From Acidiluteibacter sp963716125 (GTDB taxonomy: Bacteria > Bacteroidota > Bacteroidia > Flavobacteriales_E > Vicingaceae): 64,000 bases of DNA. The translations under genes and the position numbers were made by a program. The stretch is from positions 3,534,001 through 3,598,000 of the forward strand of contig OY970294.1 of assembly GCA_963716125.1 (NCBI GenBank), given 5' to 3'. The notes beneath the pieces were generated by a model, which saw only the letters and a list, made by a program, of their open reading frames with translations, did no database searches and had not been told where the DNA came from. Below are positions 18,149 through 27,875 of this stretch, in pieces; positions within the stretch are counted from its first letter, which is position 1; each line of letters begins with the position of its first letter.

Positions 18149-18600
18149 AATTCTTTGTTTTTTGAATCTATTATTATGGTTACTGGTCCATCGTTGATCA
18201 AACTTATTTTCATATCGGCACCAAATTCACCACATTGTATTTCTTTCCCTAAATCAACAATCAATCGCTTTTTAAATGCTTCATACAACTTTTCAGCAAT
18301 TTGAGGTTGGGCAGCTCTCATATACGAAGGTCTATTTCCTTTTTTTGTATTAGCGTGTAAGGTAAATTGACTCACCACTATTATTTCACCATCAATATCT
18401 TTTACCGATAAATTCATTACACCTTCAGGATCATTAAAAATTCTCATATTGACAATTTTTCTACATAACCATTCAATATCCTCCTCTTCATCAGCTGCTT
18501 CAATTCCTAAAAGAATTAATAATCCTGCTCCAATTTTCGCTTTAGGTTTCTCATTGATGACTACTTCACTTTCTCTAACTTTTTGTAATACTACTCTCAT
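18145..18600 (-). CDS. dtd: D-aminoacyl-tRNA deacylase
   Basis: Removes D-amino acids (and glycine from tRNA-Ala) from mischarged tRNA. The 151-residue protein starts MRVVLQKVRESEV and has the two active-site signatures SQFTLHANTKKG (about 81-92) and the Gly-cisPro motif NDGPVT near the C-terminus. It is full length and overlaps the neighbouring genes on both sides (TTAATGAG with rsgA upstream, four bases with the MazG-like gene). A truncated duplicate lies at 16096-16411. Confidence 0.95.
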   Translation of the reverse strand: MRVVLQKVRESEVVINEKPKAKIGAGLLILLGIEAADEEEDIEWLCRKIVNMRIFNDPEGVMNLSVKDIDGEIIVVSQFTLHANTKKGNRPSYMRAAQPQIAEKLYEAFKKRLIVDLGKEIQCGEFGADMKISLINDGPVTIIIDSKNKEL

Positions 18601-19532
18601 TAATATCCCTTTCCTCTGTATGATTCCTCTTTATCGTCTTCAATGATACTCAAATAACTCAAATATCTTGAAGGAGCTATTTCTCCATTATCCACAGCAT
18701 CTTTTATAGCACAGCCAGGTTCATTGACGTGAATACAATTATTGAATTTACATTCACTTAATCGTTTCATCATCTCTGGAAAATAATGACTTATATTCAC
18801 TTCTGCCAAATCGACTACTCCAAAACCTTTAATACCGGGTGTGTCTATAATATCTCCACCAAATATTAATGGATGCATTTCTGCAAAAGTAGTGGTATGC
18901 ATTCCTGATTTATTGGCTTCAGAAATAGCTAAGGTTTTTAGCTCTAAATTATCATCCAATTGGTTGATTAAGGTACTCTTCCCTACTCCTGAATGACCTG
19001 ACAACATGCTTATCTTATCTTTAAGTATTTCTCTAATTTCATCAAGATTAATATTTTTTTCAGCAGAAACCTCTATGCATTCATAGCCAACATTTTCATA
19101 AATCTTTTTGGTGTTTCTCAATTGAGTCATATCCTTCTCATTGTAAATATCAATTTTATTAAAAACAATTTTAACAGGAATATGATAAGCCTCAGCACTT
19201 ATCAAAAAACGATCGATAAACTCCAAAGATGTTTCCGGCATTTTTAAAGTTACAAATAGCAGCGCTTGATCTACATTTGCAGCAATAATATGTGTTTGTT
19301 TGGATAAATTAATTGATTTACGAATGATGTAGTTATCTCTTTTTTCTAATTGGTGAATGACGTAACTACCTTGATCTTCTTCAAACCCTACTCTATCACC
19401 TACAGCAATAGGATTGGTACTTTTGATACCTTTTATTCTAAACTTACCTCTTATTCTACAATCATAGATTTGATTGTCTTCACCCCTTACTGTGTACCAA
19501 CTTCCAGTTGATTTTATTACAACTCCTTTCAA
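18600..19532 (-). CDS. rsgA: Ribosome small-subunit-dependent GTPase A
   Basis: Late 30S ribosome assembly GTPase. The 310-residue protein has an N-terminal OB-fold and a circularly permuted GTPase domain in the diagnostic order: NKID (G4) before GHSGVGKSTL (G1) and DTPGIKGFG (G3). A C-terminal zinc site follows (CKFNNCIHVNEPGC). It is the first gene of a three-gene minus-strand operon with dtd and the MazG-like gene. Confidence 0.96.
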   Translation of the reverse strand: MKGVVIKSTGSWYTVRGEDNQIYDCRIRGKFRIKGIKSTNPIAVGDRVGFEEDQGSYVIHQLEKRDNYIIRKSINLSKQTHIIAANVDQALLFVTLKMPETSLEFIDRFLISAEAYHIPVKIVFNKIDIYNEKDMTQLRNTKKIYENVGYECIEVSAEKNINLDEIREILKDKISMLSGHSGVGKSTLINQLDDNLELKTLAISEANKSGMHTTTFAEMHPLIFGGDIIDTPGIKGFGVVDLAEVNISHYFPEMMKRLSECKFNNCIHVNEPGCAIKDAVDNGEIAPSRYLSYLSIIEDDKEESYRGKGY

Positions 19533-19714
19533 ACTTGAATTTCAATTAATTTAACAATAGTCAACAGCTTAAAATTAGTAAATTCGGCAAATATTAATAC
19601 AAATAATTAGTGGAATAAAGTCCATTAAGACAAATGTAAATACCGATACATCATTAAAATAGTCCAACTTATTGAGACTATTATAAATGAGCAATCGGTA
19701 CAAATTATTTAAGC

Positions 19715-20623
19715 ATGTCGATAAAGGTAGAGAATATAAGTAAAATATACGGAAAACAAAGCGCATTAAATGATGTGAGTTTTGAAGTGAAGCCTGGAGA
19801 AATAGTTGGTTTTTTAGGGCCAAATGGTGCAGGCAAATCCACAATGATGAAAATTATCACAACTTATATTCCGCCAACTAGTGGAAGAGTAAGTGTATGT
19901 GGATTAGATACTATAGAAAACGCCTTAGAAGTTAGGTCTCAAATTGGTTATTTACCCGAACACAACCCTCTTTATTTGGATATGTATGTTAGAGAGTCAA
20001 TTGGATTTGTTGCACAAATTCACGGCTTAAAACCAACCAAAGCATTAGTAGATGAGATGATTGAAAAAGTAGGATTAACCATTGAGCAAAATAAAAAAAT
20101 CGGTGCTTTATCAAAAGGTTATCGTCAACGAGTTGGATTAGCACAAGCGTTAGTTCATGATCCAAAGGTTTTGATTTTGGATGAACCAACTACAGGATTA
20201 GACCCTAATCAATTAACTGAGATTAGAAATTTAATAAAAAACGTAGGAAAAGAAAAAACGGTGATGCTTTCTACTCATATAATGCAAGAGGTTGAAGCCA
20301 TTTGCGATAGAGTGATGATTGTCAATAAAGGAATTTTAGTTGCCAATAAATCTGCCAAAGAATTATCAACGCTTTCTACAGAAAAGATAATTATTACAGT
20401 AGAATTTGAAGGAATCGTAAATGAAGCCAGCTTAAAATCAATAAAAGGCATAAAACAGCTCACAAAAATTGGTGAAAATCAATACAAAATAGAAAGTGAA
20501 GCCAATATAGATTTGCGAAATTCAATTTTTAATTTTGCAGTATCTGAAGGAATATCAGTACTTACACTACAAAAAGACAGTCAAAAATTGGAAGATATTT
20601 TCAAGCAATTGACTAAATTTTAA
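19715..20623 (+). CDS. gldA: Gliding motility-associated ABC transporter ATPase GldA
   Basis: ATP-binding subunit of the GldA-GldF-GldG ABC transporter linked to gliding in flavobacteria. The 302-residue protein contains Walker A GPNGAGKST, the Q-loop region with YLPEHNPLY (characteristic of GldA), the signature LSKGYRQRVGLAQA and Walker B VLILDEPTTGLDP. The C-terminal extension (about 220-302) is typical of this subfamily. gldF and gldG are not in the window, which is also common. It is followed 83 bases later by metK. Confidence 0.88.
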   Translation: MSIKVENISKIYGKQSALNDVSFEVKPGEIVGFLGPNGAGKSTMMKIITTYIPPTSGRVSVCGLDTIENALEVRSQIGYLPEHNPLYLDMYVRESIGFVAQIHGLKPTKALVDEMIEKVGLTIEQNKKIGALSKGYRQRVGLAQALVHDPKVLILDEPTTGLDPNQLTEIRNLIKNVGKEKTVMLSTHIMQEVEAICDRVMIVNKGILVANKSAKELSTLSTEKIIITVEFEGIVNEASLKSIKGIKQLTKIGENQYKIESEANIDLRNSIFNFAVSEGISVLTLQKDSQKLEDIFKQLTKF

Positions 20624-20706
20624 AAAAATCATTTATGCTTTTATATATCTAAGTCAAATCGTAATTTAGCAACCGTTTAACAAATCAATAAAATAAAATT
20701 AATTTA

Positions 20707-21963
20707 ATGTCATATTTATTTACATCCGAGTCGGTATCAGAGGGACATCCTGATAAAGTTGCCGATCAAATTTCAGATGCTCTTTTAGATGAGTTTTTAA
20801 GAAGTGATCCTCGTTCTAAAGTAGCCTGTGAAACAGTGGTTACAACTGGGCTTACGGTATTGTGTGGAGAAGTTAAAACTACCGCTTATGTTGATGTTCA
20901 GCAAATTGCAAGAGATGTCATCAAAAGAATTGGTTATACTAAGTCAGAATATATGTTTGATGCTGATTCATGTGGAGTTATTTCATCAATCCATGAGCAA
21001 TCACCTGATATTAGGCAAGGTGTAGAAGAAGGTCAGGGATTATATGCTGAGCAAGGTGCAGGTGACCAAGGGATGATGTTTGGTTATGCTACCAAAGAAA
21101 CGGATAGTTACATGCCATTAGCTTTGGATTTGTCGCATAAGATATTACAAGAATTAGCTGCACTTAGAAAAGAGAATAACGAAATTAAATACCTTCGTCC
21201 TGACTCTAAAAGTCAAGTTACTATTGAATATGACGATAATAACGTACCTGTTAGAATCGATACTATTGTAATTTCTACTCAGCATGATGACTTTGATAAG
21301 GAAGCTGTAATGTTAAAGAAAATTGATGAAGATCTGAAAAAGTATTTAATGCCAAGAATCATCAATAAACTACCGGCTCATTTGAAGGAATTATTTGATG
21401 ATCAGATTATTTACCACATCAACCCAACAGGCAAGTTTGTAATTGGTGGTCCTCATGGAGATACTGGTTTAACAGGTCGTAAGATTATTGTAGATACTTA
21501 TGGTGGTAAAGGTGCTCACGGTGGTGGAGCATTTTCAGGAAAAGATTCATCTAAAGTAGATCGATCTGCAGCTTATGCTACTAGACATATTGCTAAAAAC
21601 ATGGTAGCTGCAGGTTTAGCTGATGAAGTTTTAGTGCAAGTAGCTTATGCTATTGGAGTTGCTAAACCAGTTGGCTTATATTTGAATACTTATGGTACTT
21701 CAAAAGTAGATATGAAAGACGGCGCTATCGCTAAAAAAATCAATGAGATATTTGATATGCGACCTGCTGCCATTGTAGAGCGTTTTGGTTTAACCAATCC
21801 TATATTCGCTGATACTGCTGCTTATGGTCATTTTGGTAGAGAACCTTACAAAAAGAATATAAAATTGACTATTGGTGGAAATGAAGAAACCAAAGAAGTA
21901 GAATTTTTTACTTGGGAAAAATTAGATTATGTAGATAAAATTAAAGCTGCATTTGGAATTTAA
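20707..21963 (+). CDS. metK: S-adenosylmethionine synthetase
   Basis: Makes SAM from methionine and ATP. The 418-residue protein carries the signatures GHPDKVADQISDALLD (14-29), GAGDQGMMFGYA (about 118-129) and GGKGAHGGGAFSGKD (about 262-276). It is full length. Immediately downstream lies a strong terminator shared with the convergent der gene. Confidence 0.98.
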   Translation: MSYLFTSESVSEGHPDKVADQISDALLDEFLRSDPRSKVACETVVTTGLTVLCGEVKTTAYVDVQQIARDVIKRIGYTKSEYMFDADSCGVISSIHEQSPDIRQGVEEGQGLYAEQGAGDQGMMFGYATKETDSYMPLALDLSHKILQELAALRKENNEIKYLRPDSKSQVTIEYDDNNVPVRIDTIVISTQHDDFDKEAVMLKKIDEDLKKYLMPRIINKLPAHLKELFDDQIIYHINPTGKFVIGGPHGDTGLTGRKIIVDTYGGKGAHGGGAFSGKDSSKVDRSAAYATRHIAKNMVAAGLADEVLVQVAYAIGVAKPVGLYLNTYGTSKVDMKDGAIAKKINEIFDMRPAAIVERFGLTNPIFADTAAYGHFGREPYKKNIKLTIGGNEETKEVEFFTWEKLDYVDKIKAAFGI

Positions 21964-21981
21964 TTCTAATCTAAATAGCAT

Positions 21982-22020
21982 AAAAAAAGTCCCTTCTCAT
22001 TTTATGAGAAGGGACTTTTT
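21982..22020. terminator. Bidirectional terminator between metK and der
   Basis: A perfect long stem AAAAGTCCCTTCTCAT/ATGAGAAGGGACTTTT with a three-base loop and T-runs on both strands ends metK (plus) and der (minus). Confidence 0.92.
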
Positions 22021-22044
22021 AGTTTGAACTATTTTTTAATTCAA

Positions 22045-23349
22045 TTACTTATCTCTAAAAAATAATTGAATTGTAACACCAGTATAATCAAAATTTTCTC
22101 TTAATTTATTCTCTAAAAATCTACGGTAAGACTCTTTTACATATTGAGGAAGGTTGCAATAAAACACGAATGTTGGTTTAAAAGTCGGCAACATATTTAC
22201 AAACTTAATCTTAATGTATTTTCCTTTAACTGCAGGAGGTGGAACCGCTTCAATAATAGGAAGCATTATCTTATTTAATTTATTGGTAGGAATTTTACGA
22301 ATTCTATTTTGGTAAACATGAACTCCCTCTTCCAACACATTAAATATTCTTTGTTTTTGAGTTACGGAGGTAAAAATAATCGGCACATCACTAAAAGGAG
22401 CAATTTTAGCTAAAATTGCTTGCTTAAATTCTTTCATGGTATTTGTTCCCTTTTCAGCAATCAAATCCCATTTATTGACCATTATTACAATTCCCTTTTT
22501 ATTTTTCAAAGCTAATTGTAAGATATTCATATCCTGAGCCATCACTCCTTTGTCCGCCTCCATTAATAAGATACAAACATCACAATTTTCAATTGCTCTA
22601 ATGGTACGCATAACGGAGTAAAATTCTACATCTTCTTCAACTTTGCCTTTCTTACGCAATCCTGCTGTATCCGTTAAAATAAAGTCGAATCCATACGCAT
22701 TATAACGTGTTCCTAAAGCATCTCTAGTTGTGCCAGCAATATCTGTAACAATATTTCTTTCTTGCCCAATTAACGCATTTACCAAAGATGATTTTCCAAC
22801 ATTTGGTCGTCCTACAATTGCAAATTTTGGAATGTCAATTTCTTCTTCATCTCCATCGTGAAACTCAGCAATAACTTCATCTAATAAATCACCTGTACCG
22901 CTACCACTGATAGAAGAAATATTATGCGGAGCACCTAATCCAAATGAATGAAAAACAGCAGATTCGCCCCACCTTTCATTGTTATCCACTTTATTTGCTA
23001 TCACAAATACTTTCTTATCACTTTTACGTAGCATATCGGCTACAACATCATCTAAATCTGTAATACCAGCAGTTACATCTACCACAAAAAGAATAATATT
23101 TGCTTCTTGAATAGAAATTTCTACTTGTTTTCTAATTTCATCTTCAAAAACATCATCTGATCCGTTGATGTATCCACCAGTATCTATAATCGTAAATTCT
23201 CTACCAGACCAATTAGCATGCCCATGATGTCGATCACGAGTTACACCGCTTTGTTCATCTACGATAGCCTTTCTACTTTCTGTAATTCTATTGAATAGGG
23301 TTGACTTTCCAACATTTGGACGACCCACAATTGCAACAATATTTGCCAT
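22045..23349 (-). CDS. der: Ribosome biogenesis GTPase Der (EngA)
   Basis: Double GTPase needed for 50S assembly. The 434-residue protein has two G domains, each with a P-loop (GRPNVGKSTLFNR at about 8, GRPNVGKSSLVNA at about 182) and NKVD/NKWD motifs, followed by a C-terminal KH-like domain. It is the second gene after era, nine bases downstream, in one minus-strand unit. Confidence 0.97.
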   Translation of the reverse strand: MANIVAIVGRPNVGKSTLFNRITESRKAIVDEQSGVTRDRHHGHANWSGREFTIIDTGGYINGSDDVFEDEIRKQVEISIQEANIILFVVDVTAGITDLDDVVADMLRKSDKKVFVIANKVDNNERWGESAVFHSFGLGAPHNISSISGSGTGDLLDEVIAEFHDGDEEEIDIPKFAIVGRPNVGKSSLVNALIGQERNIVTDIAGTTRDALGTRYNAYGFDFILTDTAGLRKKGKVEEDVEFYSVMRTIRAIENCDVCILLMEADKGVMAQDMNILQLALKNKKGIVIMVNKWDLIAEKGTNTMKEFKQAILAKIAPFSDVPIIFTSVTQKQRIFNVLEEGVHVYQNRIRKIPTNKLNKIMLPIIEAVPPPAVKGKYIKIKFVNMLPTFKPTFVFYCNLPQYVKESYRRFLENKLRENFDYTGVTIQLFFRDK

Positions 23350-23358
23350 ATTTTCTAC

Positions 23359-24237
23359 TTATAAATAGCCGTAACGCTTTAATTTAGAATCTTCATTTCT
23401 CCAGTCTTTATCAACTTTCACATATAATTCTAAAAACACTTTCTTATCTAAAAACTTTTCCATGTCCAATCGAGCGGCTGTCCCAACTTTCTTCAACATT
23501 TTACCTTGGTGACCTATTAAAATTCCTTTTTGAGATTCTCTTGCAACCATAATATTAGCAGCAATTCGAACTATTTTTTCTTCATCCTTAAAAGATTCTA
23601 CCACCACTTCGCAAGAATAGGGGATTTCCTTTTTATAATTCATAAAAATCTTTTCACGAATTATTTCTGCCATAAAAAACCGTTCTGTCTTATCTGTCAA
23701 TGCATCTTTTTCAAAATAAGGTGCAGATTCAGGCAACAATGATCTTATCTTCATCAATAAACTATCTACGCCCAATTTATGAAGTGCAGACATTGGTAAA
23801 ATCTCTGCATTAGGAAATTGCTCTTTCCAAAGCTCAACTGTTTTTTCCAATCTTTCTTGCTCAATTAAGTCCATTTTATTGACCACTATAATTATTGGTA
23901 CTTCAATTGTCTGCAAACGCTTTAAAACTTTTTCATTTTTAATGATTTGGTCGTAAGCATCTACAATTAATAAAATAATGTCTGCATCTTCTAGTGCCGA
24001 AAAAACAAATTTCATCATTCCTTCTTGCAGCTTATAATTAGGCTCCAACACGCCAGGAGTATCTGAAAATACAATTTGCGAATCATCATCATTTACAATT
24101 CCCAAAATTCGATGACGGGTAGTTTGTGCTTTTGAAGTGATGATTGACATTTTTTCACCAACCAAACTATTCATCAATGTAGATTTCCCTACATTTGGGT
24201 TTCCGATAATATTGACAAATCCTGCTTTATGTAACAT
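23359..24237 (-). CDS. era: GTPase Era
   Basis: Binds 16S rRNA and helps 30S maturation. The 292-residue protein has an N-terminal GTPase domain (GNPNVGKSTLMN, DTPGV, NKMD) and a C-terminal type-2 KH domain with GILIGHQGKMLKKVG. It is full length and lies upstream of der in the same operon. Upstream is the tRNA-fMet locus on the other strand. Confidence 0.97.
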   Translation of the reverse strand: MLHKAGFVNIIGNPNVGKSTLMNSLVGEKMSIITSKAQTTRHRILGIVNDDDSQIVFSDTPGVLEPNYKLQEGMMKFVFSALEDADIILLIVDAYDQIIKNEKVLKRLQTIEVPIIIVVNKMDLIEQERLEKTVELWKEQFPNAEILPMSALHKLGVDSLLMKIRSLLPESAPYFEKDALTDKTERFFMAEIIREKIFMNYKKEIPYSCEVVVESFKDEEKIVRIAANIMVARESQKGILIGHQGKMLKKVGTAARLDMEKFLDKKVFLELYVKVDKDWRNEDSKLKRYGYL

Positions 24238-24401
24238 TTTTATTGCATTTTATTTGCACTGCAAAGAAACTAATAATATATTTGCACTCCAATTGAGGAA
24301 GCAAGCTTTATTTTTATAAAATTAAAGCACTTTAAGTACTGCTAGATAGCGATTTAGCATTAAAAAAGACAAAATAAGCTATTTGCTTGTTAAAAATATA
24401 T

Positions 24402-24454
24402 TGCGGTGTGGAGCAGTTGGTATACGCCGCAGGCGTATCATAACCCTCAGTCAT
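24402..24454 (+). pseudogene. Degenerate 5' half of an initiator tRNA
   Basis: Aligns with the intact tRNA-fMet at 24514: acceptor/D-arm block TGCGGTGTGGAGCAGTTGGT, then an inserted hairpin (TACGCC GCA GGCGTA) in place of the anticodon 5' stem, then CATAACCC and a TCAT that matches the variable loop. The T-arm and 3' acceptor strand are missing. About 25 bases upstream of both copies also match, so the flanking DNA was duplicated too. It cannot fold as a tRNA. Confidence 0.75.
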
Positions 24455-24513
24455 GAAATGATTGAAAGAATTTGAAAAAATTAAATGAGCATTTTTGCTT
24501 ATTGAAGATATAT

Positions 24514-24586
<73 letters not shown>

Positions 24587-24590
24587 CTAT

Positions 24591-24622
24591 AAAAAGGTTG
24601 AGTTAATTCTCAGCCTTTTTTG
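24591..24622 (+). terminator. Terminator after tRNA-fMet (also repeated in each 113-bp unit)
   Basis: Stem AAAAGGTTGAG/CTCAGCCTTTT (one G-T pair) with loop TTAATT and a run of six T. The same hairpin recurs in all twelve short array units, so each tRNA-tail copy before a short unit is followed by a terminator. Confidence 0.88.
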
Positions 24623-25533
24623 TTTGATACTTTTTGTAGTCGCTCGGAGGACTCATATCTGCCTGAGGCATGACATAGGTTCGAGTCCTGTCCCCGCTAC
24701 TATAAAAAGGTTGAGTTAATTCTCAGCCTTTTTTGTTTGATACTTTTTGTAGTCGCTCGGAGGACTCATATCTGCCTGAGGCATGACATAGGTTCGAGTC
24801 CTGTCCCCGCTACTATAAAAAGGTTGAGTTAATTCTCAGCCTTTTTTGTTTGATACTTTTTGTAGTCGCTCGGAGGACTCATATCTGCCTGAGGCATGAC
24901 ATAGGTTCGAGTCCTGTCCCCGCTACTATAAAAAGGTTGAGTTAATTCTCAGCCTTTTTTGTTTGATACTTTTTGTAGTCGCTCGGAGGACTCATATCTG
25001 CCTGAGGCATGACATAGGTTCGAGTCCTGTCCCCGCTACTATAAAAAGGTTGAGTTAATTCTCAGCCTTTTTTGTTTGATACTTTTTGTAGTCGCTCGGA
25101 GGACTCATATCTGCCTGAGGCATGACATAGGTTCGAGTCCTGTCCCCGCTACTATAAAAAGGTTGAGTTAATTCTCAGCCTTTTTTGTTTGATACTTTTT
25201 GTAGTCGCTCGGAGGACTCATATCTGCCTGAGGCATGACATAGGTTCGAGTCCTGTCCCCGCTACTATAAAAAGGTTGAGTTAATTCTCAGCCTTTTTTG
25301 TTTGATACTTTTTGTAGTCGCTCGGAGGACTCATATCTGCCTGAGGCATGACATAGGTTCGAGTCCTGTCCCCGCTACTATAAAAAGGTTGAGTTAATTC
25401 TCAGCCTTTTTTGTTTGATACTTTTTGTAGTCGCTCGGAGGACTCATATCTGCCTGAGGCATGACATAGGTTCAACATCAATCCCCGCTACTACAAGGAG
25501 TTGAGAAATCAACTCCTTTTTTTGATTGTTCAT

Positions 25534-25812
25534 ATGGAAGAAGAATTTGTTGTTTATATTTTGTATTCTGCTCGTTTTAATAAACATTACACAGGTTATA
25601 CATCTAATTTAATTGAGAGATTCAAATCTCATAATCTTTTAAGTAAAAAAGGATGGACGATTAAATATCGTCCTTGGAAAGTAACTTATGTTGAATTTTT
25701 CAATTCTAAAGCTAAAGCAATGAATAGAGAAAAATTCTTAAAATCTGGGAAAGGAAGAGAATGGTTAAAATTAAATTTTTCAACAGATGACTCATATCTG
25801 CCTGAGGCATGA
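25534..25812 (+). CDS. GIY-YIG nuclease family protein, array copy 1
   Basis: A 92-residue single-domain GIY-YIG protein. The GIY position is VYI (7-9), the YIG position is YTG (19-21), the catalytic arginine is in IERF (R29) and the metal-binding glutamate in NREKF (E66), so catalysis looks intact. The ATG at 25534 is preferred to an upstream TTG at 25501, which lies inside a terminator-like hairpin. The TGA stop is directly followed by a tRNA-fMet 3' segment. Copies 1 to 3 encode the same protein. Members of this small family are common near RNA genes in Bacteroidota, with no established function. Confidence 0.85.
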   Translation: MEEEFVVYILYSARFNKHYTGYTSNLIERFKSHNLLSKKGWTIKYRPWKVTYVEFFNSKAKAMNREKFLKSGKGREWLKLNFSTDDSYLPEA

Positions 25813-25994
25813 CATAGGTTCGAGTCCTGTCCCCGCTACTATAAAAAGGTTGAGTTAATTCTCAGCCTTTTTTGTTTGATACTTTTTGTAGTCGCTCGGA
25901 GGACTCATATCTGCCTGAGGCATGACATAGGTTCAACATCAATCCCCGCTACTACAAGGAGTTGAGAAATCAACTCCTTTTTTTGATTGTTCAT

Positions 25995-26273
25995 ATGGAA
26001 GAAGAATTTGTTGTTTATATTTTGTATTCTGCTCGTTTTAATAAACATTACACAGGTTATACATCTAATTTAATTGAGAGATTCAAATCTCATAATCTTT
26101 TAAGTAAAAAAGGATGGACGATTAAATATCGTCCTTGGAAAGTAACTTATGTTGAATTTTTCAATTCTAAAGCTAAAGCAATGAATAGAGAAAAATTCTT
26201 AAAATCTGGGAAAGGAAGAGAATGGTTAAAATTAAATTTTTCAACAGATGACTCATATCTGCCTGAGGCATGA
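25995..26273 (+). CDS. GIY-YIG nuclease family protein, array copy 2
   Basis: Encodes the same 92 residues as copy 1, with the same hairpin upstream and tRNA tail directly downstream. It is separated from copy 1 by one tRNA tail and one 113-bp unit. Identity at the DNA level points to recent amplification or gene conversion. Confidence 0.85.
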   Translation: MEEEFVVYILYSARFNKHYTGYTSNLIERFKSHNLLSKKGWTIKYRPWKVTYVEFFNSKAKAMNREKFLKSGKGREWLKLNFSTDDSYLPEA

Positions 26274-26681
26274 CATAGGTTCGAGTCCTGTCCCCGCTAC
26301 TATAAAAAGGTTGAGTTAATTCTCAGCCTTTTTTGTTTGATACTTTTTGTAGTCGCTCGGAGGACTCATATCTGCCTGAGGCATGACATAGGTTCGAGTC
26401 CTGTCCCCGCTACTATAAAAAGGTTGAGTTAATTCTCAGCCTTTTTTGTTTGATACTTTTTGTAGTCGCTCGGAGGACTCATATCTGCCTGAGGCATGAC
26501 ATAGGTTCGAGTCCTGTCCCCGCTACTATAAAAAGGTTGAGTTAATTCTCAGCCTTTTTTGTTTGATACTTTTTGTAGTCGCTCGGAGGACTCATATCTG
26601 CCTGAGGCATGACATAGGTTCAACATCAATCCCCGCTACTACAAGGAGTTGAGAAATCAACTCCTTTTTTTGATTGTTCAT

Positions 26682-26960
26682 ATGGAAGAAGAATTTGTTG
26701 TTTATATTTTGTATTCTGCTCGTTTTAATAAACATTACACAGGTTATACATCTAATTTAATTGAGAGATTCAAATCTCATAATCTTTTAAGTAAAAAAGG
26801 ATGGACGATTAAATATCGTCCTTGGAAAGTAACTTATGTTGAATTTTTCAATTCTAAAGCTAAAGCAATGAATAGAGAAAAATTCTTAAAATCTGGGAAA
26901 GGAAGAGAATGGTTAAAATTAAATTTTTCAACAGATGACTCATATCTGCCTGAGGCATGA
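26682..26960 (+). CDS. GIY-YIG nuclease family protein, array copy 3
   Basis: Same protein as copies 1 and 2. Three short units separate it from copy 2. It is followed by a canonical tRNA tail and then immediately by the hairpin of copy 4 without a short unit between. Confidence 0.85.
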   Translation: MEEEFVVYILYSARFNKHYTGYTSNLIERFKSHNLLSKKGWTIKYRPWKVTYVEFFNSKAKAMNREKFLKSGKGREWLKLNFSTDDSYLPEA

Positions 26961-27029
26961 CATAGGTTCGAGTCCTGTCCCCGCTACTATAAGGGGTTGA
27001 GAAATCAACTCCTTTTTTTGTTTGCTCTT

Positions 27030-27308
27030 ATGGAAGAAGAATTCGTTGTTTATATTTTGTATTCTGCTCGTTTTAATAAACATTACACAGGTTATACATC
27101 TAACTTAATTGAGAGATTCAAATCACATAATCTTTTAAGTAAAAAAGGATGGACGATTAAATATCGTCCTTGGAAAGTAACTTATGTTGAATTTTTCAAT
27201 TCTAAAGCTAAAGCAATGAATAGAGAAAAATTCTTAAAATCTGGGAAAGGAAGAGAATGGTTAAAATTAAATTTTTCAACAGATGGCTCATATCTGCCTG
27301 AGGCATGA
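27030..27308 (+). CDS. GIY-YIG nuclease family protein, array copy 4
   Basis: Differs from copy 1 by one residue near the end (STDGSY instead of STDDSY) and a few silent bases; the 5' leader also differs (TTTGCTCTT before the ATG). Preceded by a canonical tRNA tail. Catalytic positions are unchanged. Confidence 0.85.
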   Translation: MEEEFVVYILYSARFNKHYTGYTSNLIERFKSHNLLSKKGWTIKYRPWKVTYVEFFNSKAKAMNREKFLKSGKGREWLKLNFSTDGSYLPEA

Positions 27309-27377
27309 CATAGGTTCGAGTCCTGTCCCCGCTACTATAAGGGGTTGAGAAATCAACTCCTTTTTTTGTTTGCTCTT

Positions 27378-27656
27378 ATGGAAGAAGAATTCGTTGTTTA
27401 TATTTTGTATTCTGCTCGTTTTAATAAACATTACACAGGTTATACGTCTAATTTAATTGAGAGATTCAAATCTCATAATCTTTTAAGTAAAAAAGGATGG
27501 ACGATTAAATATCGTCCTTGGAAAGTAACTTATGTTGAATTTTTCAATTCTAAAGCTAAAGCAATGAATAGAGAAAAATTCTTAAAATCTGGGAAAGGAA
27601 GAGAATGGTTAAAATTAAATTTTTCAACAGATGGCTCATATCTGCCTGAGGCATGA
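27378..27656 (+). CDS. GIY-YIG nuclease family protein, array copy 5
   Basis: Encodes the same protein as copy 4 with a few silent differences. It ends the array: its stop is followed by a diverged tail (CCAAGGTTCAACATC) and a last hairpin GGAGTTGA/TCAACTCC. Beyond this lies the duplicated cytochrome c gene end. Confidence 0.85.
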   Translation: MEEEFVVYILYSARFNKHYTGYTSNLIERFKSHNLLSKKGWTIKYRPWKVTYVEFFNSKAKAMNREKFLKSGKGREWLKLNFSTDGSYLPEA

Positions 27657-27738
27657 CCAAGGTTCAACATCAATCCCCGCTACTACTAGGAGTTGAGAAA
27701 TCAACTCCTTTTTTTATTAGTAATTCTGATAACTAACT

Positions 27739-27875
27739 TTACTTTTTAGAGTTTTCAGGGCTTTCTAATTCATTGTTGTAAATGTAATCAGCTATTTTTT
27801 CTAGCATTTCCTTTGAATGCGACTGCTTGGGCATCAATCCGAAATTGGCGACAGCTTCAGACATTTTAGTTTTTT
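27739..27875 (-). pseudogene. 3' fragment of the cytochrome c gene (displaced copy)
   Basis: Nearly identical to the last 137 bases of the intact gene at 29281-29694; the wider repeat is 27700-27875 against 29242-29418 with only a handful of differences. Similarity stops abruptly near 27875. It has no start or heme motif and is a remnant. Confidence 0.88.

Noticed and set aside
24402..24454. A second functional tRNA-Met
   Set aside because: It lacks the T-arm and 3' acceptor strand and has an inserted hairpin in the anticodon arm.
25501..25533. Upstream TTG start for the GIY-YIG gene
   Set aside because: The extra eleven codons lie within a terminator hairpin and its T-run, and the same holds for all five copies; the ATG is the credible start.
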